Shown piece after piece: positions 7,578-16,375 of a stretch of DNA of 64,000 bases. The notes under the pieces were generated by a model. That model did no database searches. It had not been told where the DNA came from and saw nothing but the letters and a program-made list of their open reading frames with translations. A program made the translations under genes and the position numbers. The DNA is taken from the NCBI RefSeq assembly GCF_004217285.1, contig NZ_SHKS01000003.1:95161-159160 (forward strand). The letters are read 5' to 3'. How positions within the stretch are numbered: the first letter of the stretch is position 1; each line of letters starts with the position of its first letter. This DNA comes from Streptomyces sp. BK239. Its GTDB lineage: Bacteria > Actinomycetota > Actinomycetes > Streptomycetales > Streptomycetaceae.

Positions 7578-8783
7578 TCAACCCGCTCTCAGCGCCATCG
7601 TCATCGCCTCCACCGCCAGCAGCGGAGCCACATTGCGGTCGAGGGCGTCCCTGCACGCAGCGATGGCCTCGATGCGCCGGAGTGTGGACTCGGGGGCGCT
7701 GCCGCGGGCGAGCCGTTCGAGAGCGTCCTCGGCGTCCGCGTTGGCGAGGGCGATGCGCGAGCCGAGCTGGAGCGCGAGGACGTCACGGTAGAAGGAGGTG
7801 AGATCGGTCAGCGCGAGGTCGAGGCTGTCTCGCTGCGTCCGCGTTCTGCGGCGCTTCTGCTTGTCCTCCAGGTCCTTCATCACCCCCGCCGTGCCGCGCG
7901 GCATCCGGCCGCCCTGGACCGCGCCCAGCGCCGCCTTCAGCTCCTCCGTCTCCTTGGCGTCCCGCTCCTCGGCGAGTTGTCTGGCGTCCTCGGTGGCCGC
8001 GTCGACGAGTTCCTGCGCGGCCCTGAGGCAGCCGCCGACGTCCTCGACGCGCAACGGCAGCTTGAGCACGGTGGCGCGGCGTTCACGGGCGGCCGGGTCG
8101 GTGGCCAGGCGGCGGGCCCGGTCCACGTGCCCCTGTGTGGCACGGGCGGCCGACGCGGCCACGGCGGGATCGATGCCCTCTCGCCGTACGAGCATGTCGG
8201 CCACGGCGTCGACCGAGGGCGTGCGCAGGTTCAGGTGCCGGCAGCGGGAGCGGATGGTGGGCAGCACGTCCTCGAGGGAGGGGGCGCAGAGCAGCCACAC
8301 CGTGCGGGACGCGGGTTCCTCGACCGCCTTGAGAACTGCGTTGGCGGACTTCTCGTTGAGCCGCTCGGCGTCCTCGACGAGGATCACCTGCCATCGGCCG
8401 TTCGCCGGCGAGGTGAACGACTTGCGGACCGTGTCGCGCATGTCCTCCGCGAGGATCTGCGAGCCCACGGCGGCGACGGTCGTGACGTCCGCGTGCGTGC
8501 CGATGAGCGCCGTATGGCACCCGTCGCAGAAGCCGCAGCCCGGCGCCCCGCCGAGCGCCCGGTCGGGGCTCACGCACTGCAGCGCCGCGGCGAACGCACG
8601 GGCCGTCTGGGTCCGGCCCGCTCCGGGCGGTCCGGTGAACAGCCAGGCGTGCGTCATCTTGGACGCCTCGGGCGGCGGCGCGCCGGTGGCGGCCGCGGTG
8701 ACGAACGCGTCGGCGTCCCGGGCGGCGGCGGCGAGCTGTTCGCTCACCTTCTCCTGCCCGACGAGGTCGTCCCACACGGCCAT
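7578..8783 (-). CDS. holB: DNA polymerase III subunit delta'
   Basis: A 401-residue AAA+ clamp-loader subunit. It opens MAVWDDLVGQEKVSEQL and has a P-loop at GPPGAGRTQ (about residue 51), where the usual Walker A lysine is arginine; delta' subunits are typically non-hydrolysing. A Cys cluster follows (GCGFCDGC), then the sensor motif SRC (TIRSRCRHL). It should work with DnaX and HolA to load the beta sliding clamp at the replisome. It lies downstream of tmk, an arrangement common to many bacteria, including actinobacteria. A 391-base gap with short tandem repeats separates it from tmk. Confidence 0.92.
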   Translation of the reverse strand: MAVWDDLVGQEKVSEQLAAAARDADAFVTAAATGAPPPEASKMTHAWLFTGPPGAGRTQTARAFAAALQCVSPDRALGGAPGCGFCDGCHTALIGTHADVTTVAAVGSQILAEDMRDTVRKSFTSPANGRWQVILVEDAERLNEKSANAVLKAVEEPASRTVWLLCAPSLEDVLPTIRSRCRHLNLRTPSVDAVADMLVRREGIDPAVAASAARATQGHVDRARRLATDPAARERRATVLKLPLRVEDVGGCLRAAQELVDAATEDARQLAEERDAKETEELKAALGAVQGGRMPRGTAGVMKDLEDKQKRRRTRTQRDSLDLALTDLTSFYRDVLALQLGSRIALANADAEDALERLARGSAPESTLRRIEAIAACRDALDRNVAPLLAVEAMTMALRAG

Positions 8784-8887
8784 GGCTCCCGCCGCCCTTT
8801 CGTCCAGGCCCGCATCGCCGGTACGCCGCGGGCTGCCTCACGCGCCGCGGACCACGTCCCACGTCGCGGCTTCCATTGTGCGGGGAG

Positions 8888-8985
8888 CCACTGACATCGG
8901 GGGCCGGACCGCCATCGGGACCACTGACATCCGGGGCCGGACTGGCAATCGGGGCCACTGACATCGGGACCACTCACATCGCGTG
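8888..8985. repeat. Short tandem repeats CCACTGACATCGGGG
   Basis: Four copies of a core CCACTGACATC(C/G)GGG start at 8888, 8921, 8955 and 8970. The first two are followed by GGCCGGAC(C/T) and a CATCGGG/AATCGGG tail, giving a unit of about 33 bases; the last two are truncated to 15-16 bases. They lie in the tmk-holB gap, 105-200 bases upstream of the holB start. The rest of 8784-9174 shows no gene. Confidence 0.7.
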
Positions 8986-9174
8986 CCGCTGGCGACGGGG
9001 TGCTACCGCGGACGCGGCACGGGCGGTGCCCGGCCCCTGCCGCGGCAGTCCCGTACCCGAGCCGGACCGACCCGGGCCGGCCAGAGCCACCGGGCCGCCC
9101 GGCCACCCGAACCTCGGCTCCAGCCCCCGCCTCACTCCGACGTCCGCGCCCCGCAGCCCCCTACCGGCGAAGCC

Positions 9175-12100
9175 TCACCGTCGACGTCCGCGCCCGCGGC
9201 CACCGCCGGCGCCGTCTCCGCGCTGGTCGTCGCCTGACTCGTCGTCCTGGTGCGGGCCCAGCAGTTCGTCCGCCAGCGACGGCAGGTCGTCCAGCGGGGT
9301 CTCCTCGGCCCAGTCGGACCGCTGACGCCGGCGCGGTGCGCCCTGTTCGTCGAGCTGCGGCAGCTCGCGCGTGCGGTCCTCGGAGCCGTCCGGCCCGGCG
9401 CCCGGGCGCTCGTCGCGGAAGTACCCCGGCGGCACCCGGTCCGCGGGGCCCTCCCCGCGCACGGGCGGGAGTACGGCCGTCTCGGCGGCGTCCGCGTCCC
9501 GCACCGGAGGAAGCTTGGCCGTCTCGTCGGACGCGCCCGCGGCCCGCGACGGCTGCGGCAGCTCGGTCGTCACCTCGGCGTCGGACGTCGCCTCAGCGGT
9601 CCTCGGCGACTGCGGCGAACGCCTGGACCTTCCCGAAGACGCCCCGGACGGCTTCCGCGCGGGAGCCGCATCGGCGCCCGGCTCGGGGTCCTTGTCCATC
9701 CGCACCCGAGGCAGCACCGCCGTCTCGTCCACCGGCCCGCCCGAAGCGTTCGTCGGCGTGACCACCGGCGTCGGCACGGTCGCCGCCTCCGGGCCGACCC
9801 CGGCCGCCCCGAACGAGGAGGTGGTGGAAGGGGCGGTCGCCGGGGGCGCGGCCGGCTTCTTCGGGCCGGCCTGCGCCGCCGCGGCGGCCTGCTCGGCGGC
9901 CCGCCGGGCCTGCTCCGCCCGCAGCAGCGCGTCCTCGGCCTTGCGCTGCTTCTCCAGACGCAGTGCCTCGGCCTCGGCACGCAGTCGGGCCTCTTCCTCG
10001 GCCTCCCTGCGGCGGCGCTCCTCCTCCGCCTTGCGGCGGGCCTCCTCCTCGACGCGCGCCTTCTCCTCGGCGAGCAGCCGCACGCGCTCCTCCTCCGCGC
10101 GCCGGGCCGCCTCCTCGGCCCGCTGCCGGGCCTCCTCGGCCTGTCGCTCGGCCTCGCGCCGCTGGGCCTCTTCCAGCTCGCGGCGCTTGCGCTCCTCCTC
10201 CTCGGCACGCAGCCGGGCCAGCTGCTCCTGGCGCTCACGCTCCAGGCGCTCCTCCTCGGCCTTGCGGGCGGCCTCTTCCTCGGCCTTCCTGCGCGCCTCC
10301 TCCTCGGCCTTCTTCCGCGCCTCCTCCTGGGCCTTGATCTCGGCCTCGGACAGCGGCAGCATCCGGTCCAGCCGGGCCCTGACGACCGAGGTGACGGCGT
10401 CCGGTTCCTGACCGGCGTCGACGACGAGGTAGCGGCCGGGGTCGGCGGCGGCCAGCGTGAGGAAACCGGAGCGCACACGCGTGTGGAACTCCGCGGGCTC
10501 CGACTCCAGCCGGTCCGGGGCCTCGGTGAAACGCTCGCGGGCGGTCTCCGGCGAGACGTCCAGCAGGACCGTCAGATGCGGCACCAGCCCGTCGGTCGCC
10601 CACCGGGAGATCCGGGCGATCTCGGTCGGGGAGAGGTCGCGGCCGGCGCCCTGATAGGCGACGGACGAATCGATGTACCGGTCGGTGATCACCACAGCGC
10701 CGCGCTCCAGGGCGGGCCGTACGACGGTGTCGACGTGCTCCGCGCGGTCGGCCGCGTACAGCAGCGCCTCCGCGCGGTGGGACAGGCCCGCGCTCGACAC
10801 GTCGAGCAGGATCGACCGCAGCCGCTTGCCGACGGGCGTGGCCCCCGGCTCGCGCGTGAGGACGACCTCGTGGCCCTTGCCCCTGATCCATTCGGCGAGC
10901 GCCTCGGCCTGCGTGGACTTGCCCGCGCCGTCGCCGCCCTCCAGGGCGATGAAGAAACCGTTCGCGGCCGGCGCCTGCACCGGGTCGTCGCCGCCGAGCA
11001 GCGCGTCGCGCAGGTCGTGCCGCAGGGGAACACCGGAGCGGTCGTCGATCTTGGCCAGGACGAGCGCGGCCACCGGCAGCAGCAGCGCGCCCACCAGCAT
11101 CAACGTGAACGCGGCCCCGCCGTGCGCGAAGACGAACCTGCCGTTCTCCAGGCGGTGCGGCCCGATCAGCGCGGCCACCACGGGGGCGATCAGCGCGCCC
11201 AGCGCGACGACGACCCGCACGACGGCGTGCAGGTGTTCCGTCGTGCGCGTGCGCCGGTGCTCCTCGGTCTCCTGGTCGAGCAGCGCGTGCCCGATGTTGG
11301 CCGCGACGCCCGCGCCGACGCCGGCCAGGACGTCGATCAGCAGCACGCTGGTGACGTCCGGGACCAGGCCTGCCGCGAGCAGCGCCACGCCGGTGAAGGC
11401 GATCGCCAGCGCGAGCAGCCGCCGCCGCGACAGCGACGCCAGCACCTTCTGCGCCGTACGGATGCCGAGGGCGACCCCTCCGGTCAGCGCGAGGACGAAC
11501 AGGCCGTAGAGCACCGGGCCGCCGCCCAGGTCCTTGGCGTGCAGGACCGCCACGGCGACGGCGGCCGCGATCGCCCCGGCCACGGCCGCGCAGGCGAGGA
11601 TCAGCAGCGGGATGGAGCCGGTGCGGCCCGCGTCGGCGCCGGTGGCCGTCCGCGGACGGCGCAGCCCTTCGAGGGGCGACCGCGCGCGCGGTGTGCGCGT
11701 GCCGGGCAGCTCCAGGAAGACCACGACGGACAGGGAACCCGCGAACAGACCGCCCGCGACATACGAGGCGAGGGCCGCCTGGTGCTGGTCGAACCAGTCG
11801 ATCCCGGCGCCCAGCAGGTTGTTGACCAGGGATGCCACGAGCAGGGCGATCGCGCCCAGCGGGACCGCCATGAAGGTGGTCCGCAGCGACAGCCGGCGCA
11901 GCGCGTCCATGTGGTCCGGCAACGGCCGTACCGCCGCGCCCTCCAGGGGCGGGGCGGGCAGCAGCGCGGGGGCGGCGCTCTCGCGGGCGACCGTCCAGAA
12001 CCGCTCGGCGACACCGGTCAGGAACACGGTGACGAGCAGCAGCGCCAGGGCGTCGTCCGGCACCCAGTCGATCCACAGGGGCGCCACCAGGAGCAGGACG

Positions 12101-12483
12101 GCGCGCAGGCCGTCCGCGCCGACCATGGTCCAGCGGCGGTCGAGCGGACCGTCCGGTGAGGTCAGGGAGGTCAGCGGGCCCAGGAGGACCGCGCCGAAGA
12201 GGAGGGTGGCGAGGATGCGCACCCCGAAGACCGTCGCCACCGCGAACGCCACGCCCCGGTAGCCGCCCCCGAAGGAGCCCTCGGCGACGGCCGCCTGGAG
12301 GGCGAGGAGGACGAGGACCAGGAGGGCGAGGGCGTCACCGACGCCGCTCACCAACTGCGCGCTCCACAAGCGCTTCAACTGAGGCTGGCGCAACAGAGCG
12401 CGGACGGCGCGCTCGCGGGAATCCGCCACCAGGGCCTCGTCCTGCGCCGGGTGGGGGGCCGTTGGCTGCTCGGCTCGCGTCAT
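9175..12483 (-). CDS. tmk: Fusion of MFS-type transporter, thymidylate kinase and charged coiled-coil tail
   Basis: A 1102-residue protein with three parts. Residues about 30-490 are a 10-12 helix major-facilitator-like membrane domain. Residues about 508-712 are a full thymidylate kinase: P-loop EGGDGAGKSTQ, TREPGATPVGKRLR with the DR-type region, and TDRYIDSSVAYQGAGRDL with the lid. Residues about 714-860 are almost pure Glu/Arg/Lys/Ala (EEARKKAEEEARR repeats), a predicted long coiled coil or single helix, followed by a Pro/Thr/Glu tail with repeated E-T-A-(V/K)-L-P motifs. dTMP phosphorylation is thus tethered to the membrane. Single-domain Tmk is about 210 residues. The MFS-Tmk arrangement is known in streptomycetes. 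What the transporter moves is unknown. Confidence 0.9.
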   Translation of the reverse strand: MTRAEQPTAPHPAQDEALVADSRERAVRALLRQPQLKRLWSAQLVSGVGDALALLVLVLLALQAAVAEGSFGGGYRGVAFAVATVFGVRILATLLFGAVLLGPLTSLTSPDGPLDRRWTMVGADGLRAVLLLVAPLWIDWVPDDALALLLVTVFLTGVAERFWTVARESAAPALLPAPPLEGAAVRPLPDHMDALRRLSLRTTFMAVPLGAIALLVASLVNNLLGAGIDWFDQHQAALASYVAGGLFAGSLSVVVFLELPGTRTPRARSPLEGLRRPRTATGADAGRTGSIPLLILACAAVAGAIAAAVAVAVLHAKDLGGGPVLYGLFVLALTGGVALGIRTAQKVLASLSRRRLLALAIAFTGVALLAAGLVPDVTSVLLIDVLAGVGAGVAANIGHALLDQETEEHRRTRTTEHLHAVVRVVVALGALIAPVVAALIGPHRLENGRFVFAHGGAAFTLMLVGALLLPVAALVLAKIDDRSGVPLRHDLRDALLGGDDPVQAPAANGFFIALEGGDGAGKSTQAEALAEWIRGKGHEVVLTREPGATPVGKRLRSILLDVSSAGLSHRAEALLYAADRAEHVDTVVRPALERGAVVITDRYIDSSVAYQGAGRDLSPTEIARISRWATDGLVPHLTVLLDVSPETARERFTEAPDRLESEPAEFHTRVRSGFLTLAAADPGRYLVVDAGQEPDAVTSVVRARLDRMLPLSEAEIKAQEEARKKAEEEARRKAEEEAARKAEEERLERERQEQLARLRAEEEERKRRELEEAQRREAERQAEEARQRAEEAARRAEEERVRLLAEEKARVEEEARRKAEEERRRREAEEEARLRAEAEALRLEKQRKAEDALLRAEQARRAAEQAAAAAQAGPKKPAAPPATAPSTTSSFGAAGVGPEAATVPTPVVTPTNASGGPVDETAVLPRVRMDKDPEPGADAAPARKPSGASSGRSRRSPQSPRTAEATSDAEVTTELPQPSRAAGASDETAKLPPVRDADAAETAVLPPVRGEGPADRVPPGYFRDERPGAGPDGSEDRTRELPQLDEQGAPRRRQRSDWAEETPLDDLPSLADELLGPHQDDESGDDQRGDGAGGGRGRGRRR

Positions 12484-12536
12484 GCGTTCAGCCTATCGGG
12501 AGCGACTGACAGGCCGGTGGAGCCATCCACACGTAC

Positions 12537-12571
12537 GCACACCCCGACACCGATGTGATGCCGGGGTGTGC
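12537..12571 (-). terminator. Terminator between topA and tmk
   Basis: GCACACCCCG (12537-12546) pairs with CGGGGTGTGC (12562-12571) across a 15-base loop, 46 bases downstream of the topA stop on the minus strand. No U tract is present. Confidence 0.6.
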
Positions 12572-12617
12572 ATCCCGTGAAGCCGGGTGTGCGTCAGGCG
12601 CTTCGGGGAAGGGCGGA

Positions 12618-15455
12618 TCAGTCCTCCGAGGCCGCCTTGGCCGCCGTCGTCTTCTTGGCGGCCGTCGCGGTCTTCTTCGCCGTCGTCTTCTTCGCGGTGG
12701 TCGTCTTGGCCGCGGTCTTCTTGGCGGCCGTCTTCTTGGCCGGTGCGGCCTTCTTGGCGGTCGTCTTCTTCGCCGTGGCCTTCTTCGCCGTCTTCTTGGC
12801 GGGCCCCTTGGCACGCTTCTCGGCGAGCAGCTCGAAGCCGCGCTCCGGGGTGATCGTCTCGACGCTGTCGCCGGAGCGCAGGGTCGCGTTGGTCTCCCCG
12901 TCGGTGACGTACGGCCCGAAGCGACCGTCCTTGACGACGACCGGCTTCGCGCTCACCGGGTCCTCGCCGAGCTCCTTCAGCGGCGGCTTGGCGGCTGCCC
13001 GCCCCCGCTGCTTGGGCTGGGAGTAGATCTCCAGCGCCTCTTCGAGGGTGATCGTGAAGAGCTGCTCCTCGGACTGCAGCGAACGCGAGTCCGTCCCCTT
13101 CTTCAGGTAGGGGCCGTAGCGGCCGTTCTGCGCGGTGATCTCCTGGCCCTCGGCGTCGGCGCCGACGACACGCGGCAGGGACATCAGCTTGAGCGCGTCC
13201 TCCAGCGTCACCGTGTCCAGGGACATCGTCTTGAACAGGGACGCCGTGCGCGGCTTGACGGCGTTCTTCCCGGTCTTCGGGGTGCCCTCGGGGAGCACCT
13301 CGGTGACGTACGGACCGTAGCGGCCGTCCTTGGCGATGATCTGGTGGCCGGTCTGGGGGTCGGCGCCCAGCTCGAAGTCACCGCTCGGCTTGGCGAGCAG
13401 TTCCTCCGCCAGCTCGACGGACAGTTCGTCGGGTGCCAAATCCTCGGGGACGTCCGCCCGCTGGTGGTTCTCCGAGTCGCGTTCGCCGCGCTCGATGTAG
13501 GGGCCGTAGCGGCCGACCCGCAGCACGATGTCGTTGCCCACGGGGAAGGACGACACCTCGCGCGCGTCGATCGCGCCCAGGTCGGTCACCAGCTCCTTGA
13601 GGCCGCCGAGGTGGTCCCCGTCGCCGTTGCCGGCGTCGGCGGCCACGCCCTCGACGGTGCCCTCGCCGAAGTAGAACCGCTTCAGCCACGGCACGGCACG
13701 CGCCTCACCGCGCGCGATGCGGTCGAGGTCGTCCTCCATCTTGGCGGTGAAGTCGTAGTCGACGAGCCGCCCGAAGTGCTTCTCCAGGAGGTTGACCACG
13801 GCGAAGGACAGGAAGGACGGCACGAGGGCCGTGCCCTTCTTGAACACGTATCCGCGGTCGAGGATCGTGCCGATGATCGACGCGTACGTCGACGGGCGGC
13901 CGATCTCCCGCTCTTCGAGCTCCTTGACCAGACTGGCCTCGGTGTAGCGGGCCGGGGGCTTGGTGGCGTGCCCGTCGACCGTGATCTCCTCGGCGCTGAG
14001 GGCGTCGCCCTCGCCGACCTGGGGCAGCCGGCGCTCGCGGTCGTCCAGCTCCGCGTTCGGGTCGTCGGCGCCCTCGACGTACGCCTTCAGGAAGCCGTGG
14101 AACGTGATCGTCTTGCCGGAGGCGCTGAACTCGACGTCCCGGCCGTCGGCCGCCGTGCCGCCGATCTTCACGGTGACGCTGTTGCCGGTGGCGTCCTTCA
14201 TCTGGGAGGCGACGGTCCGCTTCCAGATCAGCTCGTAGAGCTTGAACTGGTCGCCGGTCAGGCCCGTCTCGGCGGGGGTGCGGAAACGGTCGCCCGACGG
14301 GCGGATCGCCTCGTGCGCCTCCTGCGCGTTCTTGACCTTGCCGGCGTACGTCCGGGGCTGCGCCGGGAGGTAGTCGGCGCCGTACAGCTGCGTGACCTGG
14401 GCGCGGGCGGCCGCCACGGCGGTGTCGCTCAGCGTCGTGGAGTCCGTACGCATGTACGTGATGTAGCCGTTCTCGTACAGCTTCTGCGCGACCTGCATGG
14501 TGGCCTTCGCGCCGAAGCCGAGCTTGCGGCTCGCCTCCTGCTGCAGCGTCGTCGTACGGAAGGGGGCGTACGGCGAGCGGCGGTAGGGCTTGGACTCGAC
14601 GGACCGCACGGAGAAGCTGGTGCTCTCCAGGGCGGCGGCGAGGGCGCGGGCGTTCGCCTCGTCGAGATGGAGGGTGTTGGCGCTCTTGAGTTGTCCCAGG
14701 GAGTCGAAGTCGCGGCCCTGCGCGACCCGCCTGCCGTCGACGGTCTGCAGGCGGGCGACCAGCGACGACGGGTCCGACGGATCGCCCGCGCGGCCGGTCG
14801 CGAAGGTGCCCGTCAGGTCCCAGTACTCAGCGGAACGAAAGGCGATGCGATCGCGTTCCCGCTCGACGACGAGTCGTGTGGCGACCGACTGGACCCGGCC
14901 GGCCGACAGGCGCGGCATGACCTTCTTCCACAGGACCGGCGAGACCTCGTAGCCGTAGAGGCGGTCGAGGATGCGGCGGGTCTCCTGGGCGTCGACGAGC
15001 TTCTGGTTGAGGTCGCGCGGGTTGGCGACGGCCTCGCGGATCGCGTCCTTGGTGATCTCGTGGAAGACCATCCGCTTGACGGGGATCGTCGGCTTGAGGA
15101 CCTCTTGCAGGTGCCAGGCGATGGCCTCGCCCTCGCGGTCCTCATCGGTGGCGAGGAAGAGCTCGTCGGATTCCTTCAGCAGGTCCTTGAGCTTCTTGAC
15201 CTGTGCTCTCTTGTCGGCGTTGATCACATAGATCGGCTGGAAGTCGTGTTCGACGTCCACACCGAGGCGGCGGACCTCGCCGGTGTACTTCTCCGGCACC
15301 TCCGCGGCGCCGTTGGGGAGGTCGCGGATGTGCCCGACGCTCGCCTCGACAACGTATCCAGGGCCGAGATAGCCCTTGATCGTCTTCGCCTTGGCAGGCG
15401 ACTCGACGATGACGAGTCGGCGGCCGCCCTTCGCGGTCTCGCTGGTCGGGGACAA
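12618..15455 (-). CDS. topA: DNA topoisomerase I (type IA) with Lys/Ala-rich tail
   Basis: A 945-residue enzyme that relaxes negative supercoils. It has an N-terminal Toprim domain (LVIVESPAKAKTI, and EDREGEAIAWHL with the acidic triad) and the catalytic tyrosine in NGYITYMRTDSTTLS (about residue 333). The C-terminal repeats contain GRYGPY(V/I/L) (several copies), followed by a tail of roughly 60 residues that is nearly all Lys, Ala and Thr. In Streptomyces this tail is reported to be needed for processivity. There are no Cys4 zinc fingers. The frame is open to 15764, but the TTG at 15455 is chosen: GGAGAGAAG lies about nine bases upstream and the product then begins (M)SPTSETAKGGRR. The GC-rich upstream extension has no family similarity. 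Confidence 0.95.
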   Translation of the reverse strand: MSPTSETAKGGRRLVIVESPAKAKTIKGYLGPGYVVEASVGHIRDLPNGAAEVPEKYTGEVRRLGVDVEHDFQPIYVINADKRAQVKKLKDLLKESDELFLATDEDREGEAIAWHLQEVLKPTIPVKRMVFHEITKDAIREAVANPRDLNQKLVDAQETRRILDRLYGYEVSPVLWKKVMPRLSAGRVQSVATRLVVERERDRIAFRSAEYWDLTGTFATGRAGDPSDPSSLVARLQTVDGRRVAQGRDFDSLGQLKSANTLHLDEANARALAAALESTSFSVRSVESKPYRRSPYAPFRTTTLQQEASRKLGFGAKATMQVAQKLYENGYITYMRTDSTTLSDTAVAAARAQVTQLYGADYLPAQPRTYAGKVKNAQEAHEAIRPSGDRFRTPAETGLTGDQFKLYELIWKRTVASQMKDATGNSVTVKIGGTAADGRDVEFSASGKTITFHGFLKAYVEGADDPNAELDDRERRLPQVGEGDALSAEEITVDGHATKPPARYTEASLVKELEEREIGRPSTYASIIGTILDRGYVFKKGTALVPSFLSFAVVNLLEKHFGRLVDYDFTAKMEDDLDRIARGEARAVPWLKRFYFGEGTVEGVAADAGNGDGDHLGGLKELVTDLGAIDAREVSSFPVGNDIVLRVGRYGPYIERGERDSENHQRADVPEDLAPDELSVELAEELLAKPSGDFELGADPQTGHQIIAKDGRYGPYVTEVLPEGTPKTGKNAVKPRTASLFKTMSLDTVTLEDALKLMSLPRVVGADAEGQEITAQNGRYGPYLKKGTDSRSLQSEEQLFTITLEEALEIYSQPKQRGRAAAKPPLKELGEDPVSAKPVVVKDGRFGPYVTDGETNATLRSGDSVETITPERGFELLAEKRAKGPAKKTAKKATAKKTTAKKAAPAKKTAAKKTAAKTTTAKKTTAKKTATAAKKTTAAKAASED

Positions 15456-15858
15456 CTTGGCTCTTCTCTCCGGTCGACGCTGGGCCTCCCCAGGCCTTGC
15501 TCCCGGGGTCGGGGCCACCCTTTCGTGGCTAGCTCGCCTCCGGACGCTACAGCCGGCGTCGAGGCGGCGACCGCGAGCGGCCCTCGGGCCCTCTCCGCGT
15601 TCGCCGTCCGGACACCGTCGCGTCTCTTCGGCTCGCTTCGCTGGTGACGCTGCGGAGTGTGACGGTACATCCCGCCCCCGTGTCAAACGGGAAAAGCCCG
15701 CAACGGCCACTCGAACGGTAACCCGACTACCGCCATTCCTGCCGCCCGGAGTGCCGACCGGCACTTTTCCGCCGGACCGGAGGGCGATCTCTCAATTGTC
15801 CGTGGAGCCGCTCCCGCGTGATGCCCGCACCGGCTTCCACAGGGCCTTCCATGGTGCG
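15456..15858. other. topA upstream region, no gene
   Basis: These 403 bases hold the topA promoter region (minus strand) and the 3' flank of the small membrane gene. No frame has good codon bias. The part at 15640-15800 is lower in GC than its surroundings. Streptomyces topA is known to be induced by increased negative supercoiling, so the promoter should lie here; I cannot place its hexamers with confidence. Confidence 0.4.
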
Positions 15859-16059
15859 TCAAAGACGACTGAAGCACCATGCCCCGGCGGTCAGCGCGAT
15901 CACCGCGACGGTGGTGGCGAGGGCGGCCGATGCGACCGGGTTCACACCCTGCGCCACGGGTTGCCGCTGCCGTACGCGGACCGCCGTCCAGGCCAGCAGA
16001 CAGCCGCCGAACAGGGCGAACACCGCCCCCGTGAAGATCGCCGGTCCGCTCTCCGTCAT
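15859..16059 (-). CDS. Small two-helix membrane protein
   Basis: A 66-residue protein from the ATG at 16059, with GAAGAGGGGG as ribosome binding site. It has two hydrophobic helices (IFTGAVFALFGGCLLAWTAV and AALATTVAVIALTAGAWCF) joined by a polar loop with RVRQRQP. No known motif is visible. The frame stays open upstream to 16359, but that part lacks a start signal and reads as low-complexity Arg/Pro. It sits upstream of topA on the same strand. Function unknown. Confidence 0.6.
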   Translation of the reverse strand: MTESGPAIFTGAVFALFGGCLLAWTAVRVRQRQPVAQGVNPVASAALATTVAVIALTAGAWCFSRL

Positions 16060-16375
16060 CGTCAGCGCCCCCTCTTCTCCCACCCGCGCGTGGCCCCTTG
16101 CCGGGAGACTGACACGCGCGGGCGGCGCCGGAGCGAACCCGAGGTGAACACCGGGCCGACGGGTGGGGGCGGCGGGGCCGTCGGGGTCGCGGGGCGGGCG
16201 CGTGATCTCCGCGACGAGGGCTCCGCCGCGTGTCGGAACCGACTCGAAATTGTCGCCGCCGCCCTTGATCGGCTGTTCGGTTCCGTTCCGGCAGCCGATT
16301 TCGGGCGGGCGTCTGAACGATTCCGATCGCCTGGCGCGTGGGCGGCGTCCGGCGTTCACGGGTGGGGCGGAGACG
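16060..16375. other. Intergenic region, no gene seen
   Basis: The gap between the methyltransferase stop and the small membrane protein start. I see no coding-biased frame, tRNA or strong hairpin in these 316 bases. Confidence 0.4.

Noticed and set aside
8888..8985. CRISPR array
   Set aside because: Only four degenerate copies, no unique spacers of constant length, and no cas genes.
12555..15647. A 1030-codon plus-strand frame opposite topA
   Set aside because: It is the antisense shadow of topA, with Arg/Leu/Gly composition and no ribosome binding site.
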